A stretch of DNA of 64,000 bases from Blastocatellia bacterium (GTDB taxonomy: Bacteria; Acidobacteriota; Blastocatellia; UBA7656; JADIYM01). Below are positions 21,376-30,622 of this stretch, piece by piece (the stretch's first letter is position 1; each line of letters begins with the position of its first letter). Where the stretch lies: NCBI GenBank assembly GCA_016705245.1, contig JADIYM010000021.1, positions 1 to 64,000 of the forward strand, in the 5' to 3' direction. A program made the translations under genes and the position numbers. The notes below the pieces were generated by a model. That model was not told the DNA's origin and searched no databases. It worked only from the letters and a program-made list of their open reading frames with translations.

Positions 21376-21472
21376 CCTTTGCGCCTTTGCGTCGGTCCTT
21401 TGCGTCTCTGCGAGAGACGCGTTCTCACGACAGGTTCTCGCAGAGACGCAGAGGATCCGCAAAGGCGCCGAG
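21376..21472. repeat. Inverted repeat, 'CCTTTGCGCC' family, copy 1
   Basis: Arms CCTTTGCGCCTTTGCG...TGCGTCTCTGCGAGA and TCTCGCAGAGACGCA...CGCAAAGGCGC around a short loop. A simpler copy sits at 41306-41362. Lies in a 1.1-kb stretch without a convincing gene (20729-21879) that also holds a nested palindrome and REPIN copy 5. Confidence 0.75.
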
Positions 21473-21493
21473 GAAGAGGGGCGCTTGAATTGC

Positions 21494-21595
21494 GCTCCTA
21501 CCATGTACAGCGCAATTCCGGCCGAATTCGTGTCACGAAATTTTTTGTGACACGTTCTGGCAGGAAACGACGCTGTACATGGTAGGAGGGTTTTT
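21494..21595. repeat. Nested 96-bp palindrome followed by a T-run
   Basis: Outer arms CTCCTACCATGTACAGCG and CGCTGTACATGGTAGGAG (21494-21512 / 21571-21588) enclose an inner palindrome CGTGTCACGAAA / TTTTTTGTGACACG. TTTTT follows the right arm, so as RNA it would be a very strong rho-independent terminator on the plus strand. The same GTACAGCG word occurs at 21270. The terminal-repeat-like layout also fits a small non-autonomous mobile element. Confidence 0.7.
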
Positions 21596-21726
21596 CGTCG
21601 GGAGGATCAGCCTGGTTGGCGTGCGTCGCAAGGGTCAAACCCCTCAAACCCTTGTAGTCACGATCGGAGCGCCTCGGCGTCCCGGTCTCGTGCGTCACCG
21701 GGCTCATCGTCTCGACGAGTTTCCCT

Positions 21727-21844
21727 CTTGCGCGAAGCGCCTTGGAGTGCGGCGCGCAGCGCCGCTTTGGATGAAGTACCTGATCGCGACACGTGAAGAA
21801 TCCAAAGCGGCGCTGCGCGCCGCACTCCAAGGCGCTTCGCGCAA
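21727..21844. repeat. REPIN-like palindrome, copy 5 (left flank of RAYT)
   Basis: Near-perfect 41-base arms; loop is the reverse-orientation form of the 35-base loop seen in copies 4 and 6. Its right edge is 35 bases before the RAYT start codon. Confidence 0.93.
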
Positions 21845-21879
21845 TGCTCTGGAACGCGAGTTGCCGGTGCAAGGGCGCG

Positions 21880-22437
21880 ATGACTTACTTCAAGGAATAT
21901 TGGCCGCACGCGCCTGAGCATCGGCTATCTGAAGGTGGAACCTTTATCGTCACGGCCGGCACGTATTGCAAACTTCCCCACTTCCGAAACCCCGAACGCC
22001 TTGATGTACTTGAACGAGGGCTTCTGAAAGTCGCGGCCGAGTTTGAATGGCGCCTCGAGGCTTGGGCTGTCTTTTCGAATCATTATCATTTCGTAGGACA
22101 CACCACAGAAGCCGAGAATCTGTCCAGAATGCTCGGAGTTCTTCACGCGAAGCTTGCCGATTGGGTGAATCGACTCGACGGTACGCCGGGCCGCAGGGTC
22201 TGGCACAATTTCTGGGAAACGCGGCTGACGCACGAACGGTCGTATCTGGCTCGATTGAACTACGTGCATCAAAACGCCGTGAAACACGGTCTCGTCGATG
22301 TCGCAACTCAGTACCGATGGTGCTCGGCGGCCTGGTTCGAGCAGACGGCCTCGAGGGCGCAGGTCCGGAGCGTCTATCGCTTTCGGACGAATCGGATTCA
22401 CATGCTGGACGACTTCGACGTTGAAACGGAACGGTAG
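21880..22437 (+). CDS. REP-associated tyrosine transposase (RAYT, IS200-like Y1 fold), intact
   Basis: 185-residue single-domain HUH transposase. Start ATG 21880 (MTYFKEYWPHAPEHRL) has AAGGG upstream; an earlier ATG at 21793 is inside the flanking palindrome. Visible blocks: TFIVTAGTYCK (the LYHVTxR-like strand), WAVFSNHYHFVGHT with the HUH pair in NHYH, HAKLADWVNRLDG, HNFWETRLTHERSYLARLNY with candidate nucleophile Tyr residues, and YVHQNAVKHGLV ... YRWCSAAWF tail. RAYTs nick and join at REP hairpins and are thought to spread them, usually as single-copy genes flanked by REPs. Here two inverted REPIN-like copies lie 35 bases upstream and 2 bases downstream. The frame is clean. Confidence 0.9.
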   Translation: MTYFKEYWPHAPEHRLSEGGTFIVTAGTYCKLPHFRNPERLDVLERGLLKVAAEFEWRLEAWAVFSNHYHFVGHTTEAENLSRMLGVLHAKLADWVNRLDGTPGRRVWHNFWETRLTHERSYLARLNYVHQNAVKHGLVDVATQYRWCSAAWFEQTASRAQVRSVYRFRTNRIHMLDDFDVETER

Positions 22438-22439
22438 CC

Positions 22440-22560
22440 TCTTGCGCGAAGCGCCTTGGAGTGCGGCGCGCAGCGCCGCTTTGGTTTCTTCACTCGTCCA
22501 TCTTAAAAACTTCATCCAAAGCGGCGCTGCGCGCCGCACTCCAAGGCGCTTCGCGCAAGA
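22440..22560. repeat. REPIN-like palindrome, copy 6 (right flank of RAYT)
   Basis: Starts two bases after the RAYT stop. Near-perfect arms and a 35-base loop ending AAAAACTTCATCC, in the opposite orientation to copy 5. The pair of elements with the RAYT between them is the classical REPtron layout. Confidence 0.93.
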
Positions 22561-22597
22561 GGTAGGGGGCGGGTAGACTCTGGCGCCCACCGTTCTG

Positions 22598-25500
22598 ATG
22601 AGAATCCCGCTTTCATATCGTTACGTCACCCGACGCCTGACGCTACTCCTGCTCCTGTTGATGCTCGCGCCCGTCGCGGCGCGGGCGCAGGCCGTTTCGG
22701 GCTCTGTCCGAGGTCGCGTGATCGACGAGCGGGGACGTCCGCTCGAGGGCGTGCTCGTTCGCTTCGAGAACATCCGGTCCGGTTTCCGCTACGCCGTGGT
22801 AACCGACGCCGACGGCGCCTACCACGTAGATTTCCTTCTGCCCAGCCTTTACAACGTCACCGGTTCAAAGGACGGCTACTCTCCCGGACGTATCGACGGC
22901 TTCCAGGCCGAGGTCGCCGCGACGAAAGAAATCATCCCGCCTCCGATCACGCTCGTATCGCTCGCCGGGTCGGCGGCCGCTGGCGCTACCGCCGGCTCGA
23001 CCGTGCGCGACCAGGTCGTCACGGGCACGACCGAGTTGCAGTTCCACTTGCCGACGGAAACGATCGCCCGGTTGCCACTACGTGGTCTGCGCGGATTCGA
23101 CGAGCTCGCGCTGCTTGCGCCTGGCGTCGCCCGGGCTCCCGAAACGTCCGGCGTCCGCGGTCCCGGTGTGGGCCCGGGTGTCGGCACGGCCGGCAGCTTC
23201 TCGGTGCACGGATCCCGCGCGCGTTCGAACAACTTCACGTGGGACGGCGCCGACAACAACGACCAGGACGTCGGCACGCGCCGGCAGGGATTCCTCGTGC
23301 CGTCGCCCGTGGCCACCGAGTCGGTCGCGGCCTTCGAGATCACGACGCTGCTTCCCTCGCCCGTCGGCGGACGAACGACCGGCGGCACGGTCAACGTCGT
23401 CACGCGCGCTGGCGAGAATCGCGCGACCGGCGAGGCTTATGTTTTTGCGACGGGCCGGCCGCTATCGGCGCGCGATCCGTTCGATTTCGCCGGTCCGGGT
23501 AATCCGGAGCACAACCCGTTCGCGCGGGCGCAGTTCGGCGTGCGCGGCCAGGCGCCGATCGTCCGCGATCGCGTGCATGTATTCGGATCGATCGAGCGGG
23601 TGCGGTTGTCTGAAGTTCGCGACGTTCATTTTGCGGTGCCGACGACTCAGGACCGCGCCGATGCCTTTGACATCGCACAGCGTGTCAGTCGGCTCGGGCG
23701 CGACCTGCTGTCGAGCGTATTCATTCCGCTGCCGAACAACCCGTCGGGACCGCGCGGCCCGAACTTGACACGCGCGCTCGACGCCTCTGGCTCCGGCTGG
23801 ATCGGCGCCGCGAAGCTCGACGGGCAATTCGCCCTGTTCGGACGCGATGCGACTGCTGCCGTCCGATACGCCGGAGCGACCGACGGCGCGCATCCCGACA
23901 GTAGACGATGCACTTTCGTCTGAGACGGATGCCACGTCGTCAACGAACAATGTTGCCTCCAGCCTGCAGGTTACCCTCGGAGATCGCACGAGTCTCGAAG
24001 CGCGTATCTCGTGGGGACGCACGACAGTTGATTTCGCAGAGGTGCCGGGCAGCCCGCTCGTGTTCTCGTCTCCTCAGGGCCGTTCGGGACCGGTCGGCCG
24101 CATCCGCTTCGATCCGTATTCGCCGATCGGCGTCGACCCGAGCTCGTTCGCGCAGGATCGGCTTGGTGAGACGACGGCGGCAGCAGGTATGGTCGCGATG
24201 AATCGCGGAAACCACGAGTTTCGCTTCGGCGGGGAGTTTCGGTACGTGCGGTTTGCGGGGCGACTGGACCGGGGTTATCGGGCGGAGATCGATTTCACGT
24301 CGGGGTATACGTTCGACATTGGCGATCCACCCGCGATGGGAGATGGAGTTGTTTTCGCCGCTGCCGGACTTCCCGCGAACATCTTCCAAACTCTGGCGCT
24401 TGAACCGGATTCGCGACTCGACCTCCGGTCTCGTGAGTTGGCGGTCTTCATCGAGCATCGATGGAAGGTAGCTCCAAACCTGCTCATCACAGCAGGCCTG
24501 CGATACGACTACGCGTCGCCGCCGCGCTCGCACGACGGAGAGCTCGAGCAGCGACTGTCGCTTACCGAGGCCAATGTTCCAGGTCTCGACGTCAGCGACC
24601 CGATTCGCGCGCAGTTCGCCAGCACCTTCCGAGCCTACCTCACGCACCTCGATGGCCGTAAGACAATCTACGATTCCGATGGCGACAACTTTGGCCCTCG
24701 GATTGGGCTCGTGTGGGATCCCTCCAGACGAGGCACGTTTGCAGTGCGCGGAGGCTATGGGCTCGTCTACGACGTTCCTCTCGGTACGGTCGTGATGCAA
24801 TCACGCAACACGTTCCCGGCATACGTCCCTCTCAATTTTGGCGTTCAGGGAATATTTCCCGGCTACGCCCGCAATCCGGCGTTCTTCCCGGGTCCGCTGC
24901 TTGTCCCTGGTTCGCTGAACCAACTCAGCGGATCGGCAGAGTCGCTCCCGGAGGTTCTCGGCGGGTTGTTCTTCGTTACCAGGAATGCGCTCTCATTCAC
25001 GTTGCCAGAGCGATTTCCAGACGCCTCACGCACACGAGTGGAGCGTTGGGGGCGAAACGGTGTTGCCGGCTCGATCGAGGCTCGCTGCACGATATGTCGG
25101 CACTGCAGGCCGTGAGCTCACAAGGCTCGCACTGCCTAACGGAGGTCCGGTTACGAGTGCGCGCTACATCCCTTCCCTAGGATTCGAAATTCACCCACTC
25201 GTCGAGAAGCGCCCGGATCCTGACCTTGGTCCTTATGAGGAATTCCGCTCCGACGCTTCAAGCTCTTACCACGCGCTAGAGATCGAGGGCGAGACGTCTC
25301 CGATCGACGGGCTCGACGTTCGAGCAGCGTGGACCTGGTCGCACGCGATCGACGATGTGTCTGATGTCTTCAAGACCTCCGGCACAAGTCCATTCGCCCA
25401 GGACGAGCTAGGGCGACATGGCGGCCCGCGAGCCGAGCGTGCATCGGCTGCGTTCGACGTCCGCCACCGGTTCGTCGGCACGGCCGTCTACTCCCCGGAT

Positions 25501-25979
25501 TGGGGCGAGGGCCCGGCTGGAACGGCTGGTCGTTCGCCGGCGTAGTCGAGCTTTCAACTGGCCAGCCATTCACGGTCGTAACCTCGCTCGACGCGAATCT
25601 CGACGGCGTGCTGACCGACCGACCGATCTCGTCCGAGGGTTTCGTGACGTTCGACGCCGGGTCTCGGATCGTCGGCATCGAGCCCGGGGTCGACCCGTTT
25701 TCGCTCGTCGAACTGCCGGATCGAGCGGTGCTTTTTAACGGCGGCCTCGGCCGCAACACGTTTCGCGGGCGCGGCATTGCTACCGTCGATTTCGCGGTGT
25801 CCAAGTCCTTCGACGTCGGCCGCGGCCGTGTCGAGCTGCGCCTCGAGTGCTTCAACGCGTTGAACCGCGCGCACTACGCGCTGCCCGTCCGAGTGCTCGA
25901 GGCGCCGGGTTTCGGCGTGTCGCAGGCATCGTCGCTCCCGGCCCGGCTCTTTCAGGTCGGACTGAGGTTTTCGTTCTAG
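22598..25979 (+). CDS. Oar-like TonB-dependent outer-membrane receptor, three frameshifts as read
   Basis: About 1126 codons when joined. ATG 22598, signal peptide (TLLLLLLMLAPVAARAQAVS), then a carboxypeptidase-regulatory-like domain (GSVRGRVIDERGRPLEGVLV, DGAYHVDFLLP), a plug (LPLRGLRGFDELALLAPGV, FTWDGADNNDQD, GGTVNVVTRAG) and a beta-barrel rich in RYDY, FGPRIGLVWDP and DGLDVRAAWTWSHA, ending in VGLRFSF with a C-terminal Phe as expected for BamA-dependent barrels. This layout is the large carbohydrate or peptide import family typical of Acidobacteriota. Frame slips fall near 23875, 25030 and 25520. No TonB box is certain. A broken paralogue lies at 17604/19494, so the family was locally duplicated. 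Confidence 0.88.
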
Positions 25980-25984
25980 CTGCT

Positions 25985-26080
25985 CTTGCGCGAAGCGCCT
26001 TGGAGTGCGGCGCGCAGCGCCGCTTTTGATTGACGTAAGATTCAGGCGGCGCCGCGCCGCACTCCAAGGCGCTACGCGCA
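25985..26080. repeat. REPIN-like palindrome, copy 7 (short loop)
   Basis: A shortened copy: left arm intact, inner part reduced to TTTTGATTGACGTAAGATTCAGG. It lies between the convergent receptor and PEGA genes, nine bases after one stop and 16 from the other, again in a terminator position. Confidence 0.88.
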
Positions 26081-26095
26081 CTGCACCCGAATCGG

Positions 26096-27505
26096 TTATT
26101 TGTTCGGCGTCGTGGACAGCGGTTTCGCCTCGACGCCATTCACCTCGAACCGCCCTCCGAGCCCTGCGAAGCCTATCCCTCCAGTCCGGAAACGCCGATC
26201 AGCGTCGACGAAGTTCCCGATCGACACCTCCTGACCCGTCGCTCCCGACCTCAGCCAGGTCCGCACCGTGTTGCCTTCCACCCGGACCCGAACCGAATAA
26301 CTCTCTCCGACGACGACATCCGGAATGACCGGCAGCGCTGCGCAGATCAACTTCGCAGTATCGAATCGACCGTCGCGCATCTCGCACACCCGAAGCTGAT
26401 TCGGCCACGGAGCCTTTGGCCCCGCGAGCACGAAAACGTACCCCGTACCGCGCGCCGAGCCCCGCACGACCCAGGCCGCGCCGGGCCCATCGACGAGCTT
26501 CAGGTTGAACACGAAATCGAAGTCTTCGTAGTGCACCGACCGCGCGATCCCCACACCGTCGCCCGAGACGACGAGTGTCTGCCGCGATGGCTCGGTTCTC
26601 CATCCGGCCGGCGCCTCCCACTGTTCGAGCGCCTCGCTCAGGAAAACGTCGCCAAACGGTCCCGACGTCGGAATGCGCGTCAACTCGGCCGCAAGCACGG
26701 TTTCGCTTCCGGGTGCCGCCGTGGAGTCCGCCGCGAACGGCTCGAAGTCGTCGGCCTCGACGCGAATTCGGTGCATGACGTCGGCATCGACCGGAATGGA
26801 CAACTCGCCGGACGACGGAATTCGGCCCGCCGTGGCGTCGTCGACATAGATAGTGGCGCCCGGTGTGGTTCGCACGCGAACGCGTCCTGGCACGAGCGGC
26901 AGTGTCACCGCCACGACTGCGTCCTGACCTGCAACGACTCGCACTCGCTCGCGATGAGCGACGCGCCGCGGCGACTCGACGACGAGCTCGCGCTCCCCGG
27001 GCTCGAGCCGAATCCGCACACATCCGTCGCTGGTCCGTTCGATTCGTGAAGGTTGGACTTCCACTCCATCCACGAGGATCCGCGCGTCGGCGCCGAGCCC
27101 GGTGCCTCCCAGGACGAGAGTGCCGAAGACAGACGTGAGCCGCGCGTCGACCCGGGCACTGTGGCCTGCCGTCGCCCGCGTTTCCACGATGACGTCACGA
27201 CAATCTGGCGCCGACGCGACGACGCGGTACCGCCCTGGCGAAACGGGTTCGAACGTGGCGCCGCCGTCCGCAGCGGCGCGCCTCGTTTCGACGCGACGCG
27301 ATCGACCGCCGATCCGCTCGAGTCGAACGTCTGCTCCGGGCACGCCAGTCAGCACGGTGATCGACGCAGGCTGAAGTGCTACTCGAACCGGAGGAGGCTT
27401 GGGTGCCGACGTTGTCTCGCGACCGGACTTGATCTGTGCGCTACTCGAGCTGGGCCACGTTCCGAGGAAAACGACAATCCAGAGCGCCGCAACGGTACTC
27501 GTCAC
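26096..27505 (-). CDS. Secreted PEGA-domain protein with C-terminal DUF1080-like lectin fold
   Basis: 469 residues from GTG 27505, which overlaps the kinase stop in a GTGA arrangement and is preceded by GGAG; it starts the signal peptide VTSTVAALWIVVFLGTWPSS at once. An alternative ATG at 27571 would overlap the kinase by 70 bases. After a Pro-rich linker come Ig-like/carboxypeptidase-type strands (VPGADVRLERI, GRYRVVASAPDCRDV), PEGA-like modules (ARILVDGVEVQPSRIERTSD, ATIYVDDATAGRIPSSG) and a C-terminal jelly roll (EQWEAPAGWR ... WVVRGSARGTGYVFVL ... GGIGFAGLGGRFEVN). PEGA proteins often accompany Ser/Thr kinases of this type; here it is the third gene of a sigma-kinase-PEGA operon. Confidence 0.8.
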   Translation of the reverse strand: MTSTVAALWIVVFLGTWPSSSSAQIKSGRETTSAPKPPPVRVALQPASITVLTGVPGADVRLERIGGRSRRVETRRAAADGGATFEPVSPGRYRVVASAPDCRDVIVETRATAGHSARVDARLTSVFGTLVLGGTGLGADARILVDGVEVQPSRIERTSDGCVRIRLEPGERELVVESPRRVAHRERVRVVAGQDAVVAVTLPLVPGRVRVRTTPGATIYVDDATAGRIPSSGELSIPVDADVMHRIRVEADDFEPFAADSTAAPGSETVLAAELTRIPTSGPFGDVFLSEALEQWEAPAGWRTEPSRQTLVVSGDGVGIARSVHYEDFDFVFNLKLVDGPGAAWVVRGSARGTGYVFVLAGPKAPWPNQLRVCEMRDGRFDTAKLICAALPVIPDVVVGESYSVRVRVEGNTVRTWLRSGATGQEVSIGNFVDADRRFRTGGIGFAGLGGRFEVNGVEAKPLSTTPNK

Positions 27506-29628
27506 GTTGCAGGCGGCTCCGCTGCGAGCCGGAACCCTACGCGTCTGTCCTTCGTCGTGGGAGGAAACCATTGCCGGTACGTTGTTCGACAGGAAGGCGG
27601 CTTCGAGTTGAATCGCCCGCCGCGCACCATCACAGCGTCGCGATCTCCTGCCGTTGCCTGATATCGAGACCGAGGATACAGGTGGAACGGATCGGCCGTC
27701 CATTCCGACACATTTCCGGCCATCCCCGCTGCCCCGAACGCCGACAGATCGCTAGTCCCTGTCGGATCGCCATCGACGGGCATCGGCGCATCGACGGTCA
27801 GGTTGGCGTAGACCCTAGCGGCGTCCCACGCGTCGCCCCACGGATAAAACCGGCCGTCGGGACCGCGAGCCGCGTACTCCCATTCCGCTTCCGTCGGCAA
27901 CCGGTACCGGATGCCGTCGCGTTCGCTTCGCCAAGCGGCGTAGTCGACGGCGTCGTTCCATGACACGTCCGTCACCGGCAGATTCAAGGTGCCCGCCGCC
28001 GGGCGATCTCCGCCCCACGACTCGGGAGCCGGGCGTCCGGTCGCGGCGACGAACTCGGCGTATTCTGAGCGCGTGACTTCGCGCCGCGCGATCGCGAACG
28101 CGCCAAGCTCGACGGCGTGCGCCGGAGTCTCGTCTGGATCCGGCGTGATTCCGGCCGCGGCAGCCCGTTCCGGATCGAGGCCTATCGCCGCCGTTCCCCC
28201 CGGTACGATTATGAAGTCACGGTCGAATCGTGCGAGCACCGCCGACCTGGGATCCGTCGCAACTACAGGCCCCGCAGATTCGCCGTGTTCAGCGGACCGG
28301 ATCGCGAACGAGACTCCGGCCCAGGCCGCCAATCCCGCGGCGAGTGTTGCGGACGCCACCAGGACCCGTCGACGACGCAGTCGCCGACGTGCGGGCGACG
28401 GTCCGTCGGCGGTCGCCTCGTCCCAGTCGCCGCCGAAGCCCTCGCGGCGGCCGACGGCGCGAGCAAGCGCTCGAGCCGCATCGAGCGCGGTCTGATAGCG
28501 GTCGTCCGGGTTCTTCTCGAGCAGGCGGAGGCAGGCGTCGGACAGCTCGCGCGACACGCCCGGCACGCGGCCGGTGAGTTCTGCCGGCGCATCGCGCGTT
28601 ACCTGCGCGGCAAACGCGAGAAAGTCGCCGTGCTCGAACGGCGGATTGCCGGCGAGCATTTCGTAGAGCACGGTGCCGACGCTGTAGAGGTCGCTGCGGA
28701 CGTCGAGAGGCTCGGTGCGCAGCTGTTCGGGAGACATGTACTGCGGCGTGCCGGGAACCTGGCCCTCGCGCGTGATCTCGCCACCGCCGTCCTGGGCGTC
28801 CTCGAATTTCGCGATGCCGAAGTCGAGGACCTTCACGCGAATTGCGTCGGACTCTCCGAGCAGGAAAATGTTCGGCGGTTTCACGTCGCGGTGAATGACT
28901 CCGCGCTCGTGAGCGGCGCCGAGGGCGTCGAGCGTCTGGCAAGCGACGTCGACCGCAATGCCGGGCGCGATCGGTCCGTCGGACGAAAGCCGGTCGCGCA
29001 GCGTCCGCCCGTCGAGCAGGGCCATGGCGATGTAGACCGATCCGTCGCCTCCCGCGCCCGAGTCGTGGATCTCGACGATGTTCGGGTGTTCGAGGGCGGC
29101 GAGCACGTGAGCTTCGCGCACGAAGCGGTCGCGCATCGTCGGGTTGTAGGCGAGTCCGCCGTGGAGCACCTTCACCGCGACGCGTTTTCCATTGTGAACG
29201 TGAGTAGCGGCAAAGACCGCGCCCATGCCGCCAGATCCGAGCACGCGGTCGATGCGGTACTTGTCGCCGACGACGCGGCCGACGAGGTCCGAGGCCGGTG
29301 CGTCAGTCGTTGCAAAATCGTCGAACGAAGTCGAGGACGGGTCCGCCGCCAGCGCGGTCCCGAGCTGTCCAATGTCGAACCCGGCGGTGCCCTTCGACGC
29401 CGACTGCTCGTAGTTCGCGAGCATGGCGAGGACTTCCTCGGCGATTTCGGCGGATTCGGACCGGGTCCAGACGAAGAGCTCGCGATCGGCGACTGGCAAC
29501 TCGAGCGCGTCGCCGAATATCTCCTTGACTCGGGCCCACGTGCCGGACTTGGCGCCGTCGGTGGCGTGGCGAACGCCGTCCGTGTCGTTCGGGTCGTCGC
29601 CGTGGTCGTCTTGTTCGGCGTTGGTCAT
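27502..29628 (-). CDS. Transmembrane Ser/Thr protein kinase with C-terminal formylglycine-generating-type (FGE-sulfatase) domain
   Basis: 708 residues. N-terminal ~115 residues are an acidic linker of the kind found downstream of ECF sigma genes. Kinase domain ~residues 120-390: GSGGMGAVFAA glycine loop, AVKVLHGG lysine, HRDVKPPNIFL catalytic loop, DFGIAKF metal site, GTPQYMSPEQL activation segment. A basic juxtamembrane run and one helix (VLVASATLAAGLAAWAGVSF) precede the external FGE-like domain: PAHAVELGAFAIARREVT, TDVSWNDAVDYAAWRS, RLPTEAEWEYAARG, GMAGNVSEWT, VMVRGGRFNS, VGFRLA. Whether the domain modifies proteins or only binds is unknown; the Cys pair of active FGE is not obvious. It follows the sigma gene by 28 bases. 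Confidence 0.92.
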   Translation of the reverse strand: MTNAEQDDHGDDPNDTDGVRHATDGAKSGTWARVKEIFGDALELPVADRELFVWTRSESAEIAEEVLAMLANYEQSASKGTAGFDIGQLGTALAADPSSTSFDDFATTDAPASDLVGRVVGDKYRIDRVLGSGGMGAVFAATHVHNGKRVAVKVLHGGLAYNPTMRDRFVREAHVLAALEHPNIVEIHDSGAGGDGSVYIAMALLDGRTLRDRLSSDGPIAPGIAVDVACQTLDALGAAHERGVIHRDVKPPNIFLLGESDAIRVKVLDFGIAKFEDAQDGGGEITREGQVPGTPQYMSPEQLRTEPLDVRSDLYSVGTVLYEMLAGNPPFEHGDFLAFAAQVTRDAPAELTGRVPGVSRELSDACLRLLEKNPDDRYQTALDAARALARAVGRREGFGGDWDEATADGPSPARRRLRRRRVLVASATLAAGLAAWAGVSFAIRSAEHGESAGPVVATDPRSAVLARFDRDFIIVPGGTAAIGLDPERAAAAGITPDPDETPAHAVELGAFAIARREVTRSEYAEFVAATGRPAPESWGGDRPAAGTLNLPVTDVSWNDAVDYAAWRSERDGIRYRLPTEAEWEYAARGPDGRFYPWGDAWDAARVYANLTVDAPMPVDGDPTGTSDLSAFGAAGMAGNVSEWTADPFHLYPRSRYQATAGDRDAVMVRGGRFNSKPPSCRTTYRQWFPPTTKDRRVGFRLAAEPPAT

Positions 29629-29656
29629 CGGTGCGACGTTCTGTTGGCGGGCCCGC

Positions 29657-30256
29657 TCACGGGCGGGGCCCCTTGCCTTCTCTCGATAGCGTCGTGTAGC
29701 ACCAGCTCAGGCACGCCTTGTAGTCGCGGGCGACCGTAGACGTCGAGACGCCGAGGTGCTCGGCGACTTCGTGCGTGGTCAATCCGCCAAAAACCTTGAG
29801 CTCGAGGATCGACGCGCCTCGGGGGTCCTTGCGTTCGAGGTCGAAGATGGCTTCGGCGAGGTCGCAGGCTTCGTAGCCGTGTGAGTTCGTGAGTCGCGGG
29901 TCGATCTCGAAGGTCAGGTCTTCGAACTCGACGCGGTCGAGGCCGGCTCCGCGTTTTGTGCGCCGGCGCTGGCGGGCGTGATCGGCGAGGACGTGCCGCA
30001 TGACGGTCGAGCAGAGGGCGAAGAAGTCGCGGCGGCTGTGGGTGAACGATGCGTCGTAGGCAACGAGGCGAAGGTAGGTTTCGTTGACGACTGCGGTCGG
30101 GGACAGGGTGTGGCCGAGGCGTTCGGCGCGCATGAGGTTCGAGGCGACGCGCCGGAGCTCTTCGTAGGCTATGGCAAAGACCTGCTCGCGAGCGGCGGCG
30201 TCGCCTCCCCGGCTGCGTTCGAGGAGGACCGTGATGTCGCTGGGAGTGGCGGGCAT
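29657..30256 (-). CDS. ECF-subfamily RNA polymerase sigma factor (TIGR02999-like)
   Basis: 199 residues, MPATPSDITVLLERSRGGDA at the start, region 2 with LRRVASNLMRAER, HTLSPTAVVNETYLRL, and RRDFFALCSTVMRHVLADHA, and a region 4 helix-turn-helix LKVFGGLTTHEVAEHLGVST STVARDYKA. This matches the sigma class genomically paired with Ser/Thr kinases in Acidobacteriota and Planctomycetes; the partner kinase starts 28 bases downstream, and the kinase may gate sigma activity. No anti-sigma gene is present. A diverged copy of the first ~49 codons and upstream leader is at 34550-34766. Confidence 0.92.
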   Translation of the reverse strand: MPATPSDITVLLERSRGGDAAAREQVFAIAYEELRRVASNLMRAERLGHTLSPTAVVNETYLRLVAYDASFTHSRRDFFALCSTVMRHVLADHARQRRRTKRGAGLDRVEFEDLTFEIDPRLTNSHGYEACDLAEAIFDLERKDPRGASILELKVFGGLTTHEVAEHLGVSTSTVARDYKACLSWCYTTLSREGKGPRP

Positions 30257-30510
30257 GACGATCTAGGTACCGGAATCGAGTCCTGATAATCGCGGCGATA
30301 GTAGCAGATTGAGGCGGAGTTTGGTCCTCCGTGTCTCGGTGTCTCTTTGGCTCTGCGTGCGAAGCTCTTAGGACGCTTCGCACACAGAGAGCCACAGAGA
30401 CGCCGAGACACGGTGGAAGTTCCAATCAAATTTCCGCGACGTCATTGTGTGCGAGAAAAGAAAAGAGCCCGCTGGCCGGATGGCGCAACGGGCTCCCACC
30501 TTGCGGCGCG
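30110..30510. repeat. Direct repeat A: sigma-gene 5' end, leader and terminator-like hairpin
   Basis: Three blocks in order match 34550-34945: the sigma 5' coding part with leader (GGCGATAGTAGCAGATTG..GCGGAGTTT), a palindrome slot, and a hairpin GAGCCCGCTGGCCGGATGGC/GCAACGGGCTC at 30464-30495 with A-rich left flank. In A the hairpin has no minus-strand gene above it, so it is an orphan. The palindrome in the slot differs between A (TCCGTGTCTCGG family) and B (REPIN). The rest of the 30257-30576 spacer holds no gene. Confidence 0.78.
30327..30416. repeat. Inverted repeat, 'TCCGTGTCTCGG' family, copy 1
   Basis: CCGTGTCTCGGTGTCTCTTTGG...GCGTGCGAAG / CTTCGCACACAGAG...GAGACGCCGAGACACGG with loop CTCTTAGGACG. 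Second copy at 36340-36426 with almost the same loop (CTCATAAGACG), so the loop is also conserved. Confidence 0.82.
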
Positions 30511-30622
30511 ACTCTTGCGGCAGGGCGGCATCGAGACTAGCATCTCGCGCGACCAGCAGTCACCCGCAGGACCCCCATGAGAAGTACCGGACGTCGTCGA
30601 TCAGCGCGCGTGTGCTTCTGTC

